Notes: generated by a model not told the origin, from the sequence alone. Positions 33,280 through 42,924 are shown, counted from the stretch's first letter. The stretch is 64,000 nucleotides of DNA from Pseudomonadota bacterium (GCA_026388315.1 JAPLKA010000054.1:1-64000), one strand, 5' to 3'. Program-made: numbers and translations.

Positions 33280-34396
33280 ATGTTAGATGAACTGAAAACC
33301 AAAATTGACGAATTAGTAACAAGAATGAGCTCTCTCAGAGGGTATCTTTGACCTCTCCTCTATTCAAAACCAGATTAACGAATTAGACATCAAAATATCA
33401 AAGCCTGCATTCTGGGAAGATCAGGAAAATGCCCAAAAAGTCCTGAAAGAAAGGTCAAGATTTCAGGAAGAGATTGAAAGATGGGAGCACAAAGAGAAGG
33501 AACTTGAAGAGGTTCTTATATTAAACGATATTGTCAGGGAGACTCAGGACTCGAAGGATCAAGAGGAATTGATTACACGGGTTAAGGAACTTGACGAATT
33601 ACTGAGTAAATACGAGATGAAAAGGATGCTCGGCGATGAGAACGATGATGGCAACGCTATTGTTTATATAAATGCCGGAGCCGGCGGCACTGAGGCCCAG
33701 GATTGGGTCGAAATGCTCCTCAGGATGTATTTGAAATGGGCAGAGAAGAGCGGTTACGAGACACAGGTTGTTGATATTCTACCGGGTGAAGAGGCTGGCA
33801 TCAAGAATGTCACTTTTTTATTGAGGGGTCCTTATGCGTACGGGTATTTCAAGTGCGAGACAGGCATACACAGGCTCGTGAGGGTTTCCCCCTTTGATGC
33901 AAACAACAGAAGACACACGTCTTTCGCATCGGTGTATGCATACCCCGAACTTCCCGATGATATACCGGTTGAAATTAACGAAGAGGATTTGCGGATTGAC
34001 ACGTTCCGCTCAAGTGGCCCGGGTGGTCAGCATGTGAACAAAACTGAATCTGCCATCAGGATTACCCATATCCCGACGGGAATTGTTGTCCAGTGCCAGA
34101 ATGAAAGGTCTCAACACAAAAACAAGGCCATAGCCATGGCAATATTAAAATCGAGACTGTATGAACATGAGAAAAAAAAACAGGAAGAGAAGATGAACAC
34201 CCTGAACAAGGAAAAGAAAGATATTGCCTGGGGTAGTCAGATACGTTCTTACGTCCTCCATCCATATAAACTCGTTAAGGACCATCGGACAAAAGTTGAG
34301 GAGCATAATGCAGATGCAGTGCTTGATGGGGAAATAGACGGGTTCATTAAGGCGTACCTTTTGTACTTGACTTTTGAGCAAAAAAGGGATAATTAA
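33280..34396 (+). CDS. prfB: Peptide chain release factor 2 (programmed +1 frameshift)
   Basis: 371 aa when decoded through a +1 frameshift: 23 codons from the ATG at 33280 (MLDELKTKIDELVTRMSSLR, GYL), in-frame TGA at 33349-33351, then reading resumes at GAC 33350. Key release-factor motifs are present: the stop-codon-reading SPF (RVSPFDANNRRHTSF) and the GGQ hydrolysis motif (SSGPGGQHVNKTESA). Terminates at UGA/UAA codons and regulates itself through UGA recognition. Follows the half-TCA operon by 55 bases and precedes the cell-division genes. Confidence 0.95.
33337..33352 (+). promoter_or_regulatory. prfB programmed frameshift site
   Basis: AGAGGGTATCTTTGAC: a Shine-Dalgarno-like AGAGGG three bases before the slippery CTT, followed by TGA-C. 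This matches the conserved bacterial RF2 recoding cassette; low RF2 levels let the ribosome slip from CTT to TTT and skip the stop. Confidence 0.93.
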
Positions 34397-34402
34397 AGAG
34401 CT

Positions 34403-34636
34403 ATGGAACTATTTGGTGAAAATAGATTAGGTGACCTTGAAGCGAAAATCGAGAAGATGATAACCAGCTATCAGACCATGAAGGCAGAGAAGGAAACATT
34501 ATTGAACAGGATCAAAGTATTAGAGACTGAGAATAAAGAATTTAAAGGCAAAATGGCTGATACCAAGAACGAAAAAGAAGTTATTATCGACAAGATCACC
34601 AGGATTTTAGAGAAGATAGAAAAAACGGAACTATAA
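34403..34636 (+). CDS. Small coiled-coil protein beside zapA (ZapB-like in form)
   Basis: 77 aa, almost entirely one coiled coil (LGDLEAKIEKMITSYQTMKA, then LLNRIKVLETENKEFKGKMA). Six bases after prfB and nine bases before zapA on the same strand. Small all-coiled-coil proteins next to zapA are common in deltaproteobacteria and resemble ZapB, a Z-ring-associated filament; homology to ZapB itself cannot be proved from such low-complexity sequence. Confidence 0.7.
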   Translation: MELFGENRLGDLEAKIEKMITSYQTMKAEKETLLNRIKVLETENKEFKGKMADTKNEKEVIIDKITRILEKIEKTEL

Positions 34637-34645
34637 AAGGGATTG

Positions 34646-34936
34646 ATGGAAAAAAAGGTTGAGGTAAGGATACTTAATCAACCATTCACCTTTATAGGCG
34701 ATGATGAGGAGAGAATAAAGAGAGTAGCGCAATGCATTGATGAGAAGATTGTATCTGCCCGGAACAACTATGGCATTGTGAATACATTGAATGCGGTGAT
34801 TATGGCAATGATGGATCTTATGGATGAATACTTAGATATGAGAGATCAAGCTGAAGGGTTTGAGGGGCGGGCCTTGAAGCTATTAAAGAAAATTGAAGAA
34901 TTTGAGGTTCCCTGCGATGCTCGTGATAAACGGTAG
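34646..34936 (+). CDS. zapA: Cell division protein ZapA
   Basis: 96 aa. The N-terminal VEVRILNQPFTFIGDDEERI with VAQCIDEKI is the ZapA dimerisation head, followed by a helical coiled coil. Binds and bundles FtsZ at the division site. Start at ATG 34646 (a TTG lies one codon upstream). Its last codons (P-C-D-A-R) overlap the predicted 5' arm of the 6S RNA closing stem, an arrangement related to the frequent zapA-ssrS order in Proteobacteria. Confidence 0.87.
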   Translation: MEKKVEVRILNQPFTFIGDDEERIKRVAQCIDEKIVSARNNYGIVNTLNAVIMAMMDLMDEYLDMRDQAEGFEGRALKLLKKIEEFEVPCDARDKR

Positions 34937-35081
34937 GCTTAGAGCCAACACCTCTTTTTTGGGAATTTTATCTTGTTGTGGTGTGCATGCTCGCCTCGTT
35001 GCGAGAAGCCTGAAACAACAGCAAAATACCCACCTTAACAAAGAGGTTCAAGACATTACTGTTTACACGGCATCTGCGGGG
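34910..35081 (+). ncRNA. ssrS: 6S RNA
   Basis: RNA-polymerase-binding regulatory RNA, about 172 nt. Position right after zapA is typical. The conserved blocks are recognisable against E. coli 6S RNA: GTGTGCATGCTCGCC, GCGAGAAGCCTGAAAC, CACCTTAACAAAGAGG then TTCAAGACATTACTG, and a terminal CACGGCATCTGCGGGG. That end pairs with CCCTGCGATGCTCGTG at 34910-34925, giving a long closing stem with small bulges. TTTTTT follows at once. The exact ends are inferred from pairing. Confidence 0.85.
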
Positions 35082-35212
35082 TTTTTTGCAGGGTTAGTTG
35101 TGAGGAAGTAGAGGTTTAACATAAATAACATTATGTTATCCGGAGGTAGAAAATAACTTTATCACCATAAAAATATAAGGTTTTATCTTCCCTCACCACA
35201 CTAACTCCCTAT

Positions 35213-36787
35213 ATGCTGTTTATGAGGGGGATAGTTTTGAATACAATTTTACTTATTATATGTTCAATAGTTGCACTCTTCGTAGGTTTTGTCCTTGCCA
35301 GGTTTGTCCAGCGGAAAAAAGTCGGCGAATACGAAAAAATAGGCAAAAAGATACTGGAAGATGCGAAAAAAGAAGCCGATGTGCTTGTAAGGGAAGCATC
35401 CATCCAGGCCAAAGATGCCACAATTCAGACTAAAAACGAACTTGAACAGGAAATAAAGACAAGGCGTATTGAATTACAGAATGTTGAGAGAAGACTTTCG
35501 CAGAAAGAATCCAACTTAGACAAAAAGATAGATTATATTGACAAAAAGGAAGATGAATTAGCGAAAAAAGAGAAAGACATAACGGGTAAACAGTCTAACC
35601 TGGATAATAGAATAAAGGAATATGAGAATCTTTTGATAAGAGAGAGAGAAAGGTTAGAAAGAATATCAGGTTTAACTGCAGAAGAAGCGAAGAAGATGCT
35701 TATACAGTTGATGGAAGATGAAGCGAAGTATGAAGCGCTTAAAATATGTAAGAAGATAGAAGAGGAAGCAAGAGAAAAGGCAGATAAAAAGGCAAAGGAG
35801 ATTATTGCCCTCGCCATTCAGAGGTACGCAGGCGATTATGTGGGTGAGGATACGGTTTCTACCGTTACTCTTCCCAATGAAGAGATGAAGGGCAGGATTA
35901 TAGGAAGGGAAGGAAGAAATATTCGGGCGCTGGAGGCCGCAACAGGTGTTGATATTATTATTGACGATACGCCAGAGGCTGTTATTCTGTCCTGTTTTAA
36001 TCCGATCAGAAGGGAAGTTGCCAGGATCTCTATAGAAAGGCTTATCAGTGATGGTAGAATACACCCTGCAAGGATTGAAGAGATAGTCTCGAAGGTTGCC
36101 GAAGAGATGGAAGATAAAATCAAGGAAGCCGGTGAACAGGCAATTTTTGATTTGGGCGTTCATAACGTTCACCTTGAACTGGTGAAAATATTGGGAAGGT
36201 TAAAGTTCAGGAGCAGTTATGCTCAGAATGTTTACCAGCACTCACTTGAAGTTGCCTTTATTTGCGGTATTATTGCATCGGAATTAAGAATGAACGTGAA
36301 AGAGGCAAAGCGGGCAGGGCTCCTTCATGATATTGGAAAGGCCGTAGATCATGAAATAGAAGGATCACACGCTGCAATCGGGGCAGATCTTGCGAAAAAG
36401 TATGGTGAGAGCGAACATATTGTCCATTCGATTCAGGCACATCATGAAGATGTTCCCACAACAAGTTTGCTCGATGTTATTGTACAGGCTGCCGATGCCT
36501 TATCCGGGGCACGACCCGGTGCAAGAAGAGAGATGCTTGAAACCTATGTAAAGAGGCTTGAGGAACTTGAACGAATTGCGAACAGCTTTGCCGGTGTCGA
36601 TAAATCGTATGCCATCCAGGCCGGAAGAGAAATAAGGATTGTGGTTAGCAGCGATAAGGTCAATGATGAACAGACTTATGTAATCTCGAGGGATATTGCA
36701 AAGAAGATTGAGACAGAATTATCTTATCCTGGCCAGATCAAGATAGTTGTCATAAGAGAAACAAGGGCTGTTGAGTATGCAAAATGA
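35213..36787 (+). CDS. rny: Ribonuclease Y
   Basis: Membrane-anchored endoribonuclease that initiates mRNA decay, 524 aa from ATG 35213. N-terminal membrane helix ([20 protein letters not shown]), long coiled coil (about 40-190), KH domain ([20 protein letters not shown]) and HD phosphohydrolase domain with [22 protein letters not shown] at 35237 with GAGGGGG six bases upstream is an equally good or better start (516 aa), since the ATG has no RBS. Overlaps ymdB by 11 bases, the classical rny-ymdB pairing. Confidence 0.93.
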   Translation: MLFMRGIVLNTILLIICSIVALFVGFVLARFVQRKKVGEYEKIGKKILEDAKKEADVLVREASIQAKDATIQTKNELEQEIKTRRIELQNVERRLSQKESNLDKKIDYIDKKEDELAKKEKDITGKQSNLDNRIKEYENLLIRERERLERISGLTAEEAKKMLIQLMEDEAKYEALKICKKIEEEAREKADKKAKEIIALAIQRYAGDYVGEDTVSTVTLPNEEMKGRIIGREGRNIRALEAATGVDIIIDDTPEAVILSCFNPIRREVARISIERLISDGRIHPARIEEIVSKVAEEMEDKIKEAGEQAIFDLGVHNVHLELVKILGRLKFRSSYAQNVYQHSLEVAFICGIIASELRMNVKEAKRAGLLHDIGKAVDHEIEGSHAAIGADLAKKYGESEHIVHSIQAHHEDVPTTSLLDVIVQAADALSGARPGARREMLETYVKRLEELERIANSFAGVDKSYAIQAGREIRIVVSSDKVNDEQTYVISRDIAKKIETELSYPGQIKIVVIRETRAVEYAK

Positions 36788-37553
36788 TATACGCATCCTG
36801 TTTCTTGGTGATGTTATAGGAAAGCCAGGGAGAAGGGCCGTTGAGCAGTTTGTAAGGAAGACCAGCGCTGATTTCAAAATAATCAATGGAGAAAACTTAG
36901 CCGGCGGTATCGGGATAACCCCTAAAGTTGCGTTAGAGATGCTTTCCTGCGGGGTTGACCTCATCACTACCGGCAATCATGTATGGAAGAAGAAAGAGAT
37001 GATTCCCTTCCTGATGGAGGAGAAGAGGGTAATCAGACCGTTGAATTATCCTGAAGGCACGCCCGGTTTCGGATATGCATTACTGAAAAAGAGTGGAAAA
37101 AGTATATGTGTTGTGAACCTGGAAGGCCGCGTATTTATGAATCCTCTCGAATGTCCTTTTCGTTCCATGAAAGCCTTAATTGCCCAAATAGGGAATGATG
37201 CCCCCATTATGGTTGATTTTCATGCAGAGGCCACATCAGAAAAGATTGCATTGGGATGGTATCTTGACGGAAAAGCTTCGGTGGTTTTGGGTACCCATAC
37301 CCATGTTCAGACGGCTGATGAGAAGATTCTACCAAACGGGACAGGCTACATCACTGATGTGGGAATGACAGGTTCTACAGATTCTGTAATAGGTATGGAT
37401 AAGGATGCAGTATTAAAAAAATTTATAACCCAGTTACCCCATAAATATGAAGTCGGAAAAAACGATGTTGAGGTACAGGGGGTTTTTCTCACTATAGACG
37501 GCATAACCAGGAAGTGTCTGAAGATAGAGAGAATTAAGGAAAAAATAGTATAA
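36777..37553 (+). CDS. ymdB: YmdB-family metallophosphoesterase
   Basis: 258 aa from the ATG at 36777, which overlaps the end of rny. Calcineurin-like phosphoesterase of the TIGR00282 family: metal ligands in [13 protein letters not shown] (Asp), INGENLAGG (Asn-Glu), [11 protein letters not shown] (Asn-His), [13 protein letters not shown] and [12 protein letters not shown]. In Bacillus the homologue hydrolyses 2',3'-cAMP and influences motility/biofilm choice through RNase Y; the coupled arrangement suggests a shared role here. Confidence 0.9.
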   Translation: MQNDIRILFLGDVIGKPGRRAVEQFVRKTSADFKIINGENLAGGIGITPKVALEMLSCGVDLITTGNHVWKKKEMIPFLMEEKRVIRPLNYPEGTPGFGYALLKKSGKSICVVNLEGRVFMNPLECPFRSMKALIAQIGNDAPIMVDFHAEATSEKIALGWYLDGKASVVLGTHTHVQTADEKILPNGTGYITDVGMTGSTDSVIGMDKDAVLKKFITQLPHKYEVGKNDVEVQGVFLTIDGITRKCLKIERIKEKIV

Positions 37554-37574
37554 TTTAGCTTAAATGGGTTGGTT

Positions 37575-38789
37575 ATGGACATAGAGCGGCAAATCGAAAT
37601 TATTAAACGTGGTGCCGTTGACCTCATCAGTGAACAGGAATTACGGAATAAGCTTACAAAGGCACGTGCAGAAGGCAGACCCTTGAGGGTCAAGCTTGGC
37701 CTTGATCCTACAGCCCCGGATTTGCACCTCGGTCACACGGTAGTTCTTCAAAAACTAAAACAGTTTCAGGAACTTGGCCATACTGCAATTTTTCTGATCG
37801 GTGATTTTACCGGCATGATAGGAGACCCCACAGGGAGGATTGAGACGAGGCCGGCTTTAACCAAAGAAGAGCTTCTTCAAAATGCCGAGACATACAAGGA
37901 ACAGGTTTTTAAAATCCTTGACCCGGACAAAACTGAGATCAGATTTAACAGTGAATGGATGGAATCGATGAACGCCGCAGATATGATCAGGCTGTGTGCA
38001 CAGTATACGATGGCAAGGATTATGGAAAGGGAGGACTTTAAGAACAGGTATGTGAATAATCTGCCTATAAGTATCCATGAATTTCTCTATCCTCTTGTGC
38101 AGGGTTATGATTCAGTGGCGCTGAAGGCGGATGTAGAGCTTGGCGGTCATGACCAGATATTCAACCTCTTTGTGGGAAGAGACTTGCAGAAGAGCTATGG
38201 ACAGGAAGCGCAGATTGTTGTTACTGTTCCGTTGCTTGAAGGTACTGATGGTGTCAACAAAATGAGCAAGAGTTATGGGAATTATGTTGGTATTGACGAG
38301 CCTCCCGAAGTGATGTTCGGAAAGATTATGTCAATATCTGATGAGCTTATGCTGAAATATTATGAGCTCTTGAGCGATATTACTATCGATGAATTAAAGC
38401 ATCTGAAAGAGGGAATCCTCTCGGGAAGGCTTCACCCAAGGGATGCGAAAGTCAATTTTGCGAAAGAGATGGTGGAAAGATTTCACGGAGAACATGCTGC
38501 CCTGTCTGCCCATGAAGCATTCGAGAAAATTTTTAAAAACAGGGAAATCCCTGAAGATATTGAAGTTGTAAATTTGAAAAAAGAGGAAGTTGAGAAGTGG
38601 TTGCCCAAATTGCTCTTGAATATGGGCATGGTTCCCTCTACAACTGAAGGAAAGCGGATGATCAATCAGGGCGGTGTGTCCATAAACGGCGAAAAGGTAA
38701 TAACCGAGGAAACCCCGCCAGGAAATGAACTTGTTATAAAGGTTGGCAAAAGAAAATTCAAAAAACTTGTCATTACAGGCAATCAATAA
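37575..38789 (+). CDS. tyrS: Tyrosine-tRNA ligase
   Basis: Class I synthetase, 404 aa from ATG 37575. HIGH-type motif [13 protein letters not shown] (about 49-61), [12 protein letters not shown] (about 78-89), tyrosine-binding [24 protein letters not shown] loop ([13 protein letters not shown], about 230) and a C-terminal S4 RNA-binding domain ([20 protein letters not shown]). The KMSKS loop and overall pattern fit the shorter TyrRZ class and not the KFGKS-bearing E. coli TyrRS. Confidence 0.93.
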   Translation: MDIERQIEIIKRGAVDLISEQELRNKLTKARAEGRPLRVKLGLDPTAPDLHLGHTVVLQKLKQFQELGHTAIFLIGDFTGMIGDPTGRIETRPALTKEELLQNAETYKEQVFKILDPDKTEIRFNSEWMESMNAADMIRLCAQYTMARIMEREDFKNRYVNNLPISIHEFLYPLVQGYDSVALKADVELGGHDQIFNLFVGRDLQKSYGQEAQIVVTVPLLEGTDGVNKMSKSYGNYVGIDEPPEVMFGKIMSISDELMLKYYELLSDITIDELKHLKEGILSGRLHPRDAKVNFAKEMVERFHGEHAALSAHEAFEKIFKNREIPEDIEVVNLKKEEVEKWLPKLLLNMGMVPSTTEGKRMINQGGVSINGEKVITEETPPGNELVIKVGKRKFKKLVITGNQ

Positions 38790-38889
38790 ATGGATTTTCA
38801 TGACTTTGAGAACTAAATGCTGTAATTTGCAATTTAAGATAGTATCCCTTGACATACGAGGGGTTTTTATAGTTTATTAATTGTCATAT

Positions 38890-38963
38890 TCCCCGGTAGC
38901 TCAATCGGCAGTAGCGTCTGGCTGTTAACCAGTAGGTTGCAGGTTCGAGTCCTGCCCGGGGAG
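38890..38963 (+). tRNA. tRNA-Asn (GTT)
   Basis: Acceptor arms TCCCCGG and CCGGGGA pair perfectly, with discriminator G. Anticodon loop CTGTTAA carries GTT. T-arm GCAGG-TTCGAGT-CCTGC. CCA is not encoded. A weak promoter (TTGACA at 38849, TTTATT at 38873) lies upstream and a T-run follows at 38964. Confidence 0.93.
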
Positions 38964-38982
38964 TTTTTTTGGTTTATCCGCC

Positions 38983-39190
38983 TCAACCACCCACCCCCCC
39001 ACCCATGGATTTGTATAGGTTTACAAGGGCGCGGAAGAGAGTGCCCTGCGTCTGGGCAAAGGCAAGCTCTCCGTTGAAGAGGCTCCGGTCAGCGTCGTGT
39101 ACCTCAAGGTAGCTTGTATATCCGTTCTCATAACGAAGCCTTGCCAGATCAGAGTTGTTTCGTAGAATCTCTACCTGTTTTTTCGGTTCT
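38983..39190 (-). pseudogene. C-terminal remnant of a TolC/NodT-type outer-membrane efflux protein
   Basis: The minus strand reads SDLARLRYENGYTSYLEVHD, then ADRSLFNGELAFAQTQGTLF and RALVNLYKSMGGGVGG with a stop at 38983. This is the last helical hairpin of an RND outer-membrane factor. The upstream 380 or so residues are missing; homology ends at about 39190 in AT-rich DNA. Confidence 0.75.
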
Positions 39191-39263
39191 TTCTTAAATA
39201 AAGTGCAATATTCTCTATAACTCGCTGTAATTATATACCAATAAACAAAACGCACCGGTTACA

Positions 39264-39500
39264 ATGAAAACTGGCATATCTTTGGTCCGCCAACCACGAA
39301 TACCAGGGAGTAACCGATGCATCTATGATACCTCTCTTGCTGATACAGAAATCCACATTTATTTAGAACCGTATAAGAAAAGTACGCCACTACGTCCACA
39401 GTGCAAGGAGGCTCACACTATAAGGATACCAAGCAGCCAGTGGACACAAACAGAAGACCTCCCGATCAGCGGGAAAAGGGGAGATGATCGCCACGCCTGC
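39264..39500 (+). pseudogene. N-terminal remnant of an ISL3-like transposase
   Basis: The frame encodes DTEIHIYLEPYKKSTPLRPQ, C, then IRIPSSQWTQTEDLPISGKR. The IYLEPY-K pattern, the zinc-finger-like position and the DLP-x-x-GKR motif match N-termini of ISL3-family transposases; the second Cys pair is degraded (RPQC for CxxC). Sequence after GKR is unrelated, so this is a truncated copy. Confidence 0.5.
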
Positions 39501-39561
39501 CACACCCACAAGCGTATATCCAGGCAGGCTCGCGATGACAGATAGGGGAGAGACTGATGGA

Positions 39562-39592
39562 GTAGCCCCTGCGTGGGGGCGTGGATTGAAAC
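39562..39592 (+). CRISPR. Single orphan CRISPR repeat, type I-C-like
   Basis: GTAGCCCCTGCGTGGGGGCG followed by TGGATTGAAAC: 31 bases with the GCCCC/GGGGC hairpin and the ATTGAAAC tail of type I-C repeats (consensus about 32 bases, starting GTCGC). I searched both flanks by eye to about 39300 and 39850 and found no second repeat and no cas gene in the window. Likely the relict of a lost array. Confidence 0.6.
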
Positions 39593-39858
39593 TTAGGATC
39601 GGGGGGACGTAGGCTTCGCTGGGACATAGTACCAGGAGTGGGAAATGAGAAACGCGCAAGCCTTAATCCTGCCGAAGGCAGGACATTGCGAATCGTTAAA
39701 GTAAAAAGGCAAGGTAACATTTGCGGCAACAGTTGCCGCAACTTTTAAAATGGTCATAAAACCAATAATTAAAGGTAGTTATAGATCAGTCATCACCAAT
39801 CAAAAAAACATGGGGTCAAATCTTTATCCTTGACATTGGAGGATAAGCAGCTTCAGTC

Positions 39859-40620
39859 TTACAGTATCAACCTCTGGGGGTCGACTTCCTCCCTGAGAAC
39901 CCTGAGATTTTCTTCAGAGGGCGGAAGGGATTCTACTGCCCTGGAAACATCTATTTCAAATCCTGTGTTTTCAACAATTTTTTCAACGCTTATTCCGGGA
40001 TAATACTCAGAAAGATACATCTCTTTCGTTTCATCATCAAATTTCAACACGCATAAATTTGTAACAACCGCTAATGCGCCGCCTCTCTGCAAACCAAGCT
40101 CTTTTCTTGAATCTCCGCCCTTATACCACCCGACGCTTGTAAGGTAATCAAGTTTTTCAACAAACCTTCTCTTTTCATGCTGCATAAAGGTAATGACGCC
40201 GGATGCGAAAGATGACACATCGCAGGCGCCGCCGCTTCCTGAAAACCTTGTTTTCGGCCTGTGGTAGTCGCCAATAACTGTAGTATTAAGATTACCGTAC
40301 TTGTCAATCTGCGCAGCGCCGAGGAATGCGATTGTGTGGAGTTTTCTGTGTCCTACAATGGAGAACGCTTCGATAAGGCCGGAATTTAAACAGGTGCCGC
40401 TCATTACCCTCAGATCGGAAACCGCCATAGGGATCTCGTCGAGCGCCGGGTCAACCCCGCCCGTTTCAAAAAATATTACTGCCTTTGGTGCATATATTCT
40501 TTTGGCTGCTGTAGCGGCGAGCATGGATACGCCCGTGCCGGCAAAAACAATGTCGCCGTCTTTAATAAATCTTCCAGCGCTGATTGACATCATTTCATTA
40601 TCGGTATATTTAATAGCCAT
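39859..40620 (-). CDS. gctB: Family I CoA-transferase, beta subunit (glutaconate CoA-transferase-like)
   Basis: 253 aa. The thioester-forming glutamate is likely E52 in VIFFETGGVDPAL, matching E54 of the Acidaminococcus GctB. Other family features are SGTCLNSGLIEAF and TTVIGDYHRPKTRFSGSGGA. With the alpha subunit just upstream (39-base gap) it would move CoA between acetyl-CoA or similar and a dicarboxylate such as glutaconate. The presence of the Glu argues against the IpdB-type ring-opening hydrolases of the same fold. Confidence 0.83.
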   Translation of the reverse strand: MAIKYTDNEMMSISAGRFIKDGDIVFAGTGVSMLAATAAKRIYAPKAVIFFETGGVDPALDEIPMAVSDLRVMSGTCLNSGLIEAFSIVGHRKLHTIAFLGAAQIDKYGNLNTTVIGDYHRPKTRFSGSGGACDVSSFASGVITFMQHEKRRFVEKLDYLTSVGWYKGGDSRKELGLQRGGALAVVTNLCVLKFDDETKEMYLSEYYPGISVEKIVENTGFEIDVSRAVESLPPSEENLRVLREEVDPQRLIL

Positions 40621-40659
40621 TTATAAAACCTCCTCCTGAATATATCTTTGCTGTTTTTA

Positions 40660-41637
40660 TCACTTTCTATCAAGCCCCTGAGCATACCCTACTACTGGAT
40701 TTGCCTTAATTTTAAAGAGCATTTCCCTGCCGACTTTATCGAGGTATTCATCAAAGGTTGAAACACCGTATACCCATTCGTCGAGATACTGCTTGAAGAG
40801 CTCATCGTCCCCTGCAATCTTTTTGTAAAGATTGAGGTGCTTCGGATCGTAATCGTAAAAGGCAAGGCATCCCGTGGGATGAGCGCCATAGGGGACTTTC
40901 ACTATGGCATCAATAAAAAATGGCGGCAGCGTGTTTTGATCCGGATCGAGTCTGATAAATGAGCGCGGGACAATCTCCTCACAGGTAACTATGACAATAT
41001 CCGCCGATTTTGCCTGTTCAACGTCGGCGAATGTGAGCCCCTTAATGCGTACTGTGCCGTCATCACCCACATATTGGGCATGGACGAGCGCCACGTCCGG
41101 TGTGAGCGCCGGAAGCAATACCACCTTGTCTTCTTCTTCGTTGAATGGGTTTTGCATAATGGCAAATTTTTTAATGGCTACTTTCCGTTCCTTTCTAATT
41201 TCCTTCGGAAAGCCTTCCAGATTAAGCAGGTCGGAACCGAGCCCCGATTTTGTGGAGATAAACGGGATGCCCAATGCCCCGGCGAGAAACCGCAAGCTCA
41301 TCTGATAATTGGAATAGTCCTCAAATTGGAGTTCTCCCCGTTGAATTGCCTTTTTAAACCTGATGCATGTGGGGGCATATCTGCCATTACCACCATAGGC
41401 AATCTCAAGGCGTTTGACGCAGCCGGCTCCAATAAGGACATCAAGGGCCTGACCGTGGGAGTGGCATACAAGATGGATATCTTTAACCCTCTGTCTCACA
41501 ATCTCATATGCAACCGCCATCGGATTTCTTACTATCGTGAAACCGCCAATTGCAAGCTGGCAACCGTCTTTAATAAATTGTTTTACTGCCTCATCCAAAC
41601 CCATCAGTTTGTCGGCTATTTCTGGATACATACTCAT
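40660..41637 (-). CDS. gctA: Family I CoA-transferase, alpha subunit (glutaconate CoA-transferase-like)
   Basis: 325 aa, the length of GctA. QLAIGGFTIVRNPMAVAYEI near the N-terminus is the GGF CoA-binding loop; FISTKSGLGSDLL and PDVALVHAQYVGDDGTVRIK are family hallmarks. GGAG precedes the ATG at 41637. First gene of a two-gene operon, divergent from the TRAP-TAXI transport genes. Nearby biotin-carrier and dehydratase-activase genes suggest glutaconyl/2-hydroxyglutaryl-CoA chemistry, but substrate is inferred. Confidence 0.84.
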   Translation of the reverse strand: MSMYPEIADKLMGLDEAVKQFIKDGCQLAIGGFTIVRNPMAVAYEIVRQRVKDIHLVCHSHGQALDVLIGAGCVKRLEIAYGGNGRYAPTCIRFKKAIQRGELQFEDYSNYQMSLRFLAGALGIPFISTKSGLGSDLLNLEGFPKEIRKERKVAIKKFAIMQNPFNEEEDKVVLLPALTPDVALVHAQYVGDDGTVRIKGLTFADVEQAKSADIVIVTCEEIVPRSFIRLDPDQNTLPPFFIDAIVKVPYGAHPTGCLAFYDYDPKHLNLYKKIAGDDELFKQYLDEWVYGVSTFDEYLDKVGREMLFKIKANPVVGYAQGLDRK

Positions 41638-41789
41638 GGTTAATGCTCCTTTAGTGGGTTGTTTTGTTTTTAACCGGAACCGTTTTTATATATCTCTTTT
41701 ACCGCATGGCTTGTCAAGCTTTTTTCGTATATTGTGAATAGTGCTGAATCTGCGGGGAATTAGCGAAGTTACAATAATCAAGAAAACCG

Positions 41790-41817
41790 TTGACAATCAT
41801 ACAATCAATACCATAAT
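41790..41817 (+). promoter_or_regulatory. Candidate promoter of the TRAP-TAXI operon
   Basis: TTGACA at 41790-41795 with CATAAT at 41812-41817 (spacing 16), 94 bases before the receptor gene. A long AT-rich leader follows, in which I see no clear riboswitch. Confidence 0.5.
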
Positions 41818-41910
41818 ATGATTATTAAATGATGTTAAATTATTTAAAATACACTGAAAACAGCGTGTTTGAAGGTAAATTTTCCACAAATCTAACAAGG
41901 AGGTACATCG

Positions 41911-42924
41911 ATGGGTGTTAATTCTTTTTTTGAGGACGATAAGAAACTGAATCGGCGTGATTTTCTTAAACTGACAGGAATAGCAGGCACAACAATGCTG
42001 CTAAGCAATCCGGTCAGCGTTTTTGCACAGGCGAAAAAAAGGATTTCTATAGCTACCGGTGGCATGGGTGGTGTCTATTTCGTTATAGGTGGTGGAATAG
42101 CAAGTATATTGACAAAATATGCAGGCGTTGAAGCCGCCGCTGAAGTTACTGCCGCATCTGTTGATAACTGTAAATTGATTAACGCAAAGAAATCCGATAT
42201 GGGTTTGATTATGGCTGATACGGGGTATGATGCATATAAAGGTTTGGGAAACTTTAAGGGCAAACCTATTTCTTTAAGGACATTGACCGTCTTGTACCCG
42301 AACTTAATGCATGTAGTAACTGTTGATGGCAAGGGTATCAAAAAGGTATCAGACTTGAAAGGAAAAAGGGTTTCCACAGGCGCTCCCGGAAGCGGAACAG
42401 AGGTAAAGGCTTTGAGGGTCCTCGAGGCGGGAGGTATAAACCCCAACAAAGATATCAAGAAGGATAGACTTGGCGCAGGTGAGTCAGGAGGGGCGCTCAA
42501 GGACGGGAAAATTGATGCTTATTTCTGGGATGGCGGTGTCCCAACATCATCAGTACTTGACCTTGCTGCGTCGCCCGGCGTAAAAATGGTTCTTATTTCC
42601 CACGCAGACCTCATCCCGAAGATGATCGAAAAATACGGACCGGTGTATTACCAATCCGTGATCCCCAAGAAAGTCTATACCGGGATAGAATATGATACAC
42701 AGGTGGCTGCTGTCGGCAATCTCCTGGTGTGTAATCAGGATATGGATGACAAGCTTGCCTACGATATTGTGAAAGCAATATTTGAACACCTGAAGGAATT
42801 GGCTGCCATACACAAAGAAGCTCTTAACATAAATCTGAAAGACGGTGGAGGCAGCAAGGCCGTACCATACCATAAGGGTGCTGCAAAATACTTCAAGGAA
42901 AAAGGAATAAACGTTTTCGTTTGA
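41911..42924 (+). CDS. TRAP transporter substrate receptor, TAXI family
   Basis: 337 aa extracytoplasmic solute-binding protein. The N-terminus carries a twin-arginine-type signal (LNRRDFLKLTGIAGTTMLLS, cleavage near VFAQA), which is unusual for TRAP receptors. The mature part has the TAXI pattern ISIATGGMGGVYFVIGGGIA, DLKGKRVSTGAPGSGTE and FWDGGVPTSSVLDLA. Delivers a carboxylate, typically an organic acid, to the fused permease at 43403. RBS AAGGAGG. Confidence 0.88.
   Translation: MGVNSFFEDDKKLNRRDFLKLTGIAGTTMLLSNPVSVFAQAKKRISIATGGMGGVYFVIGGGIASILTKYAGVEAAAEVTAASVDNCKLINAKKSDMGLIMADTGYDAYKGLGNFKGKPISLRTLTVLYPNLMHVVTVDGKGIKKVSDLKGKRVSTGAPGSGTEVKALRVLEAGGINPNKDIKKDRLGAGESGGALKDGKIDAYFWDGGVPTSSVLDLAASPGVKMVLISHADLIPKMIEKYGPVYYQSVIPKKVYTGIEYDTQVAAVGNLLVCNQDMDDKLAYDIVKAIFEHLKELAAIHKEALNINLKDGGGSKAVPYHKGAAKYFKEKGINVFV

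Noticed and set aside
39466-39741. 91-codon minus-strand frame across the CRISPR-like repeat
   Set aside because: Translation includes SFNPRPHAGAT, the common spurious peptide obtained from I-C CRISPR repeats; not a gene.
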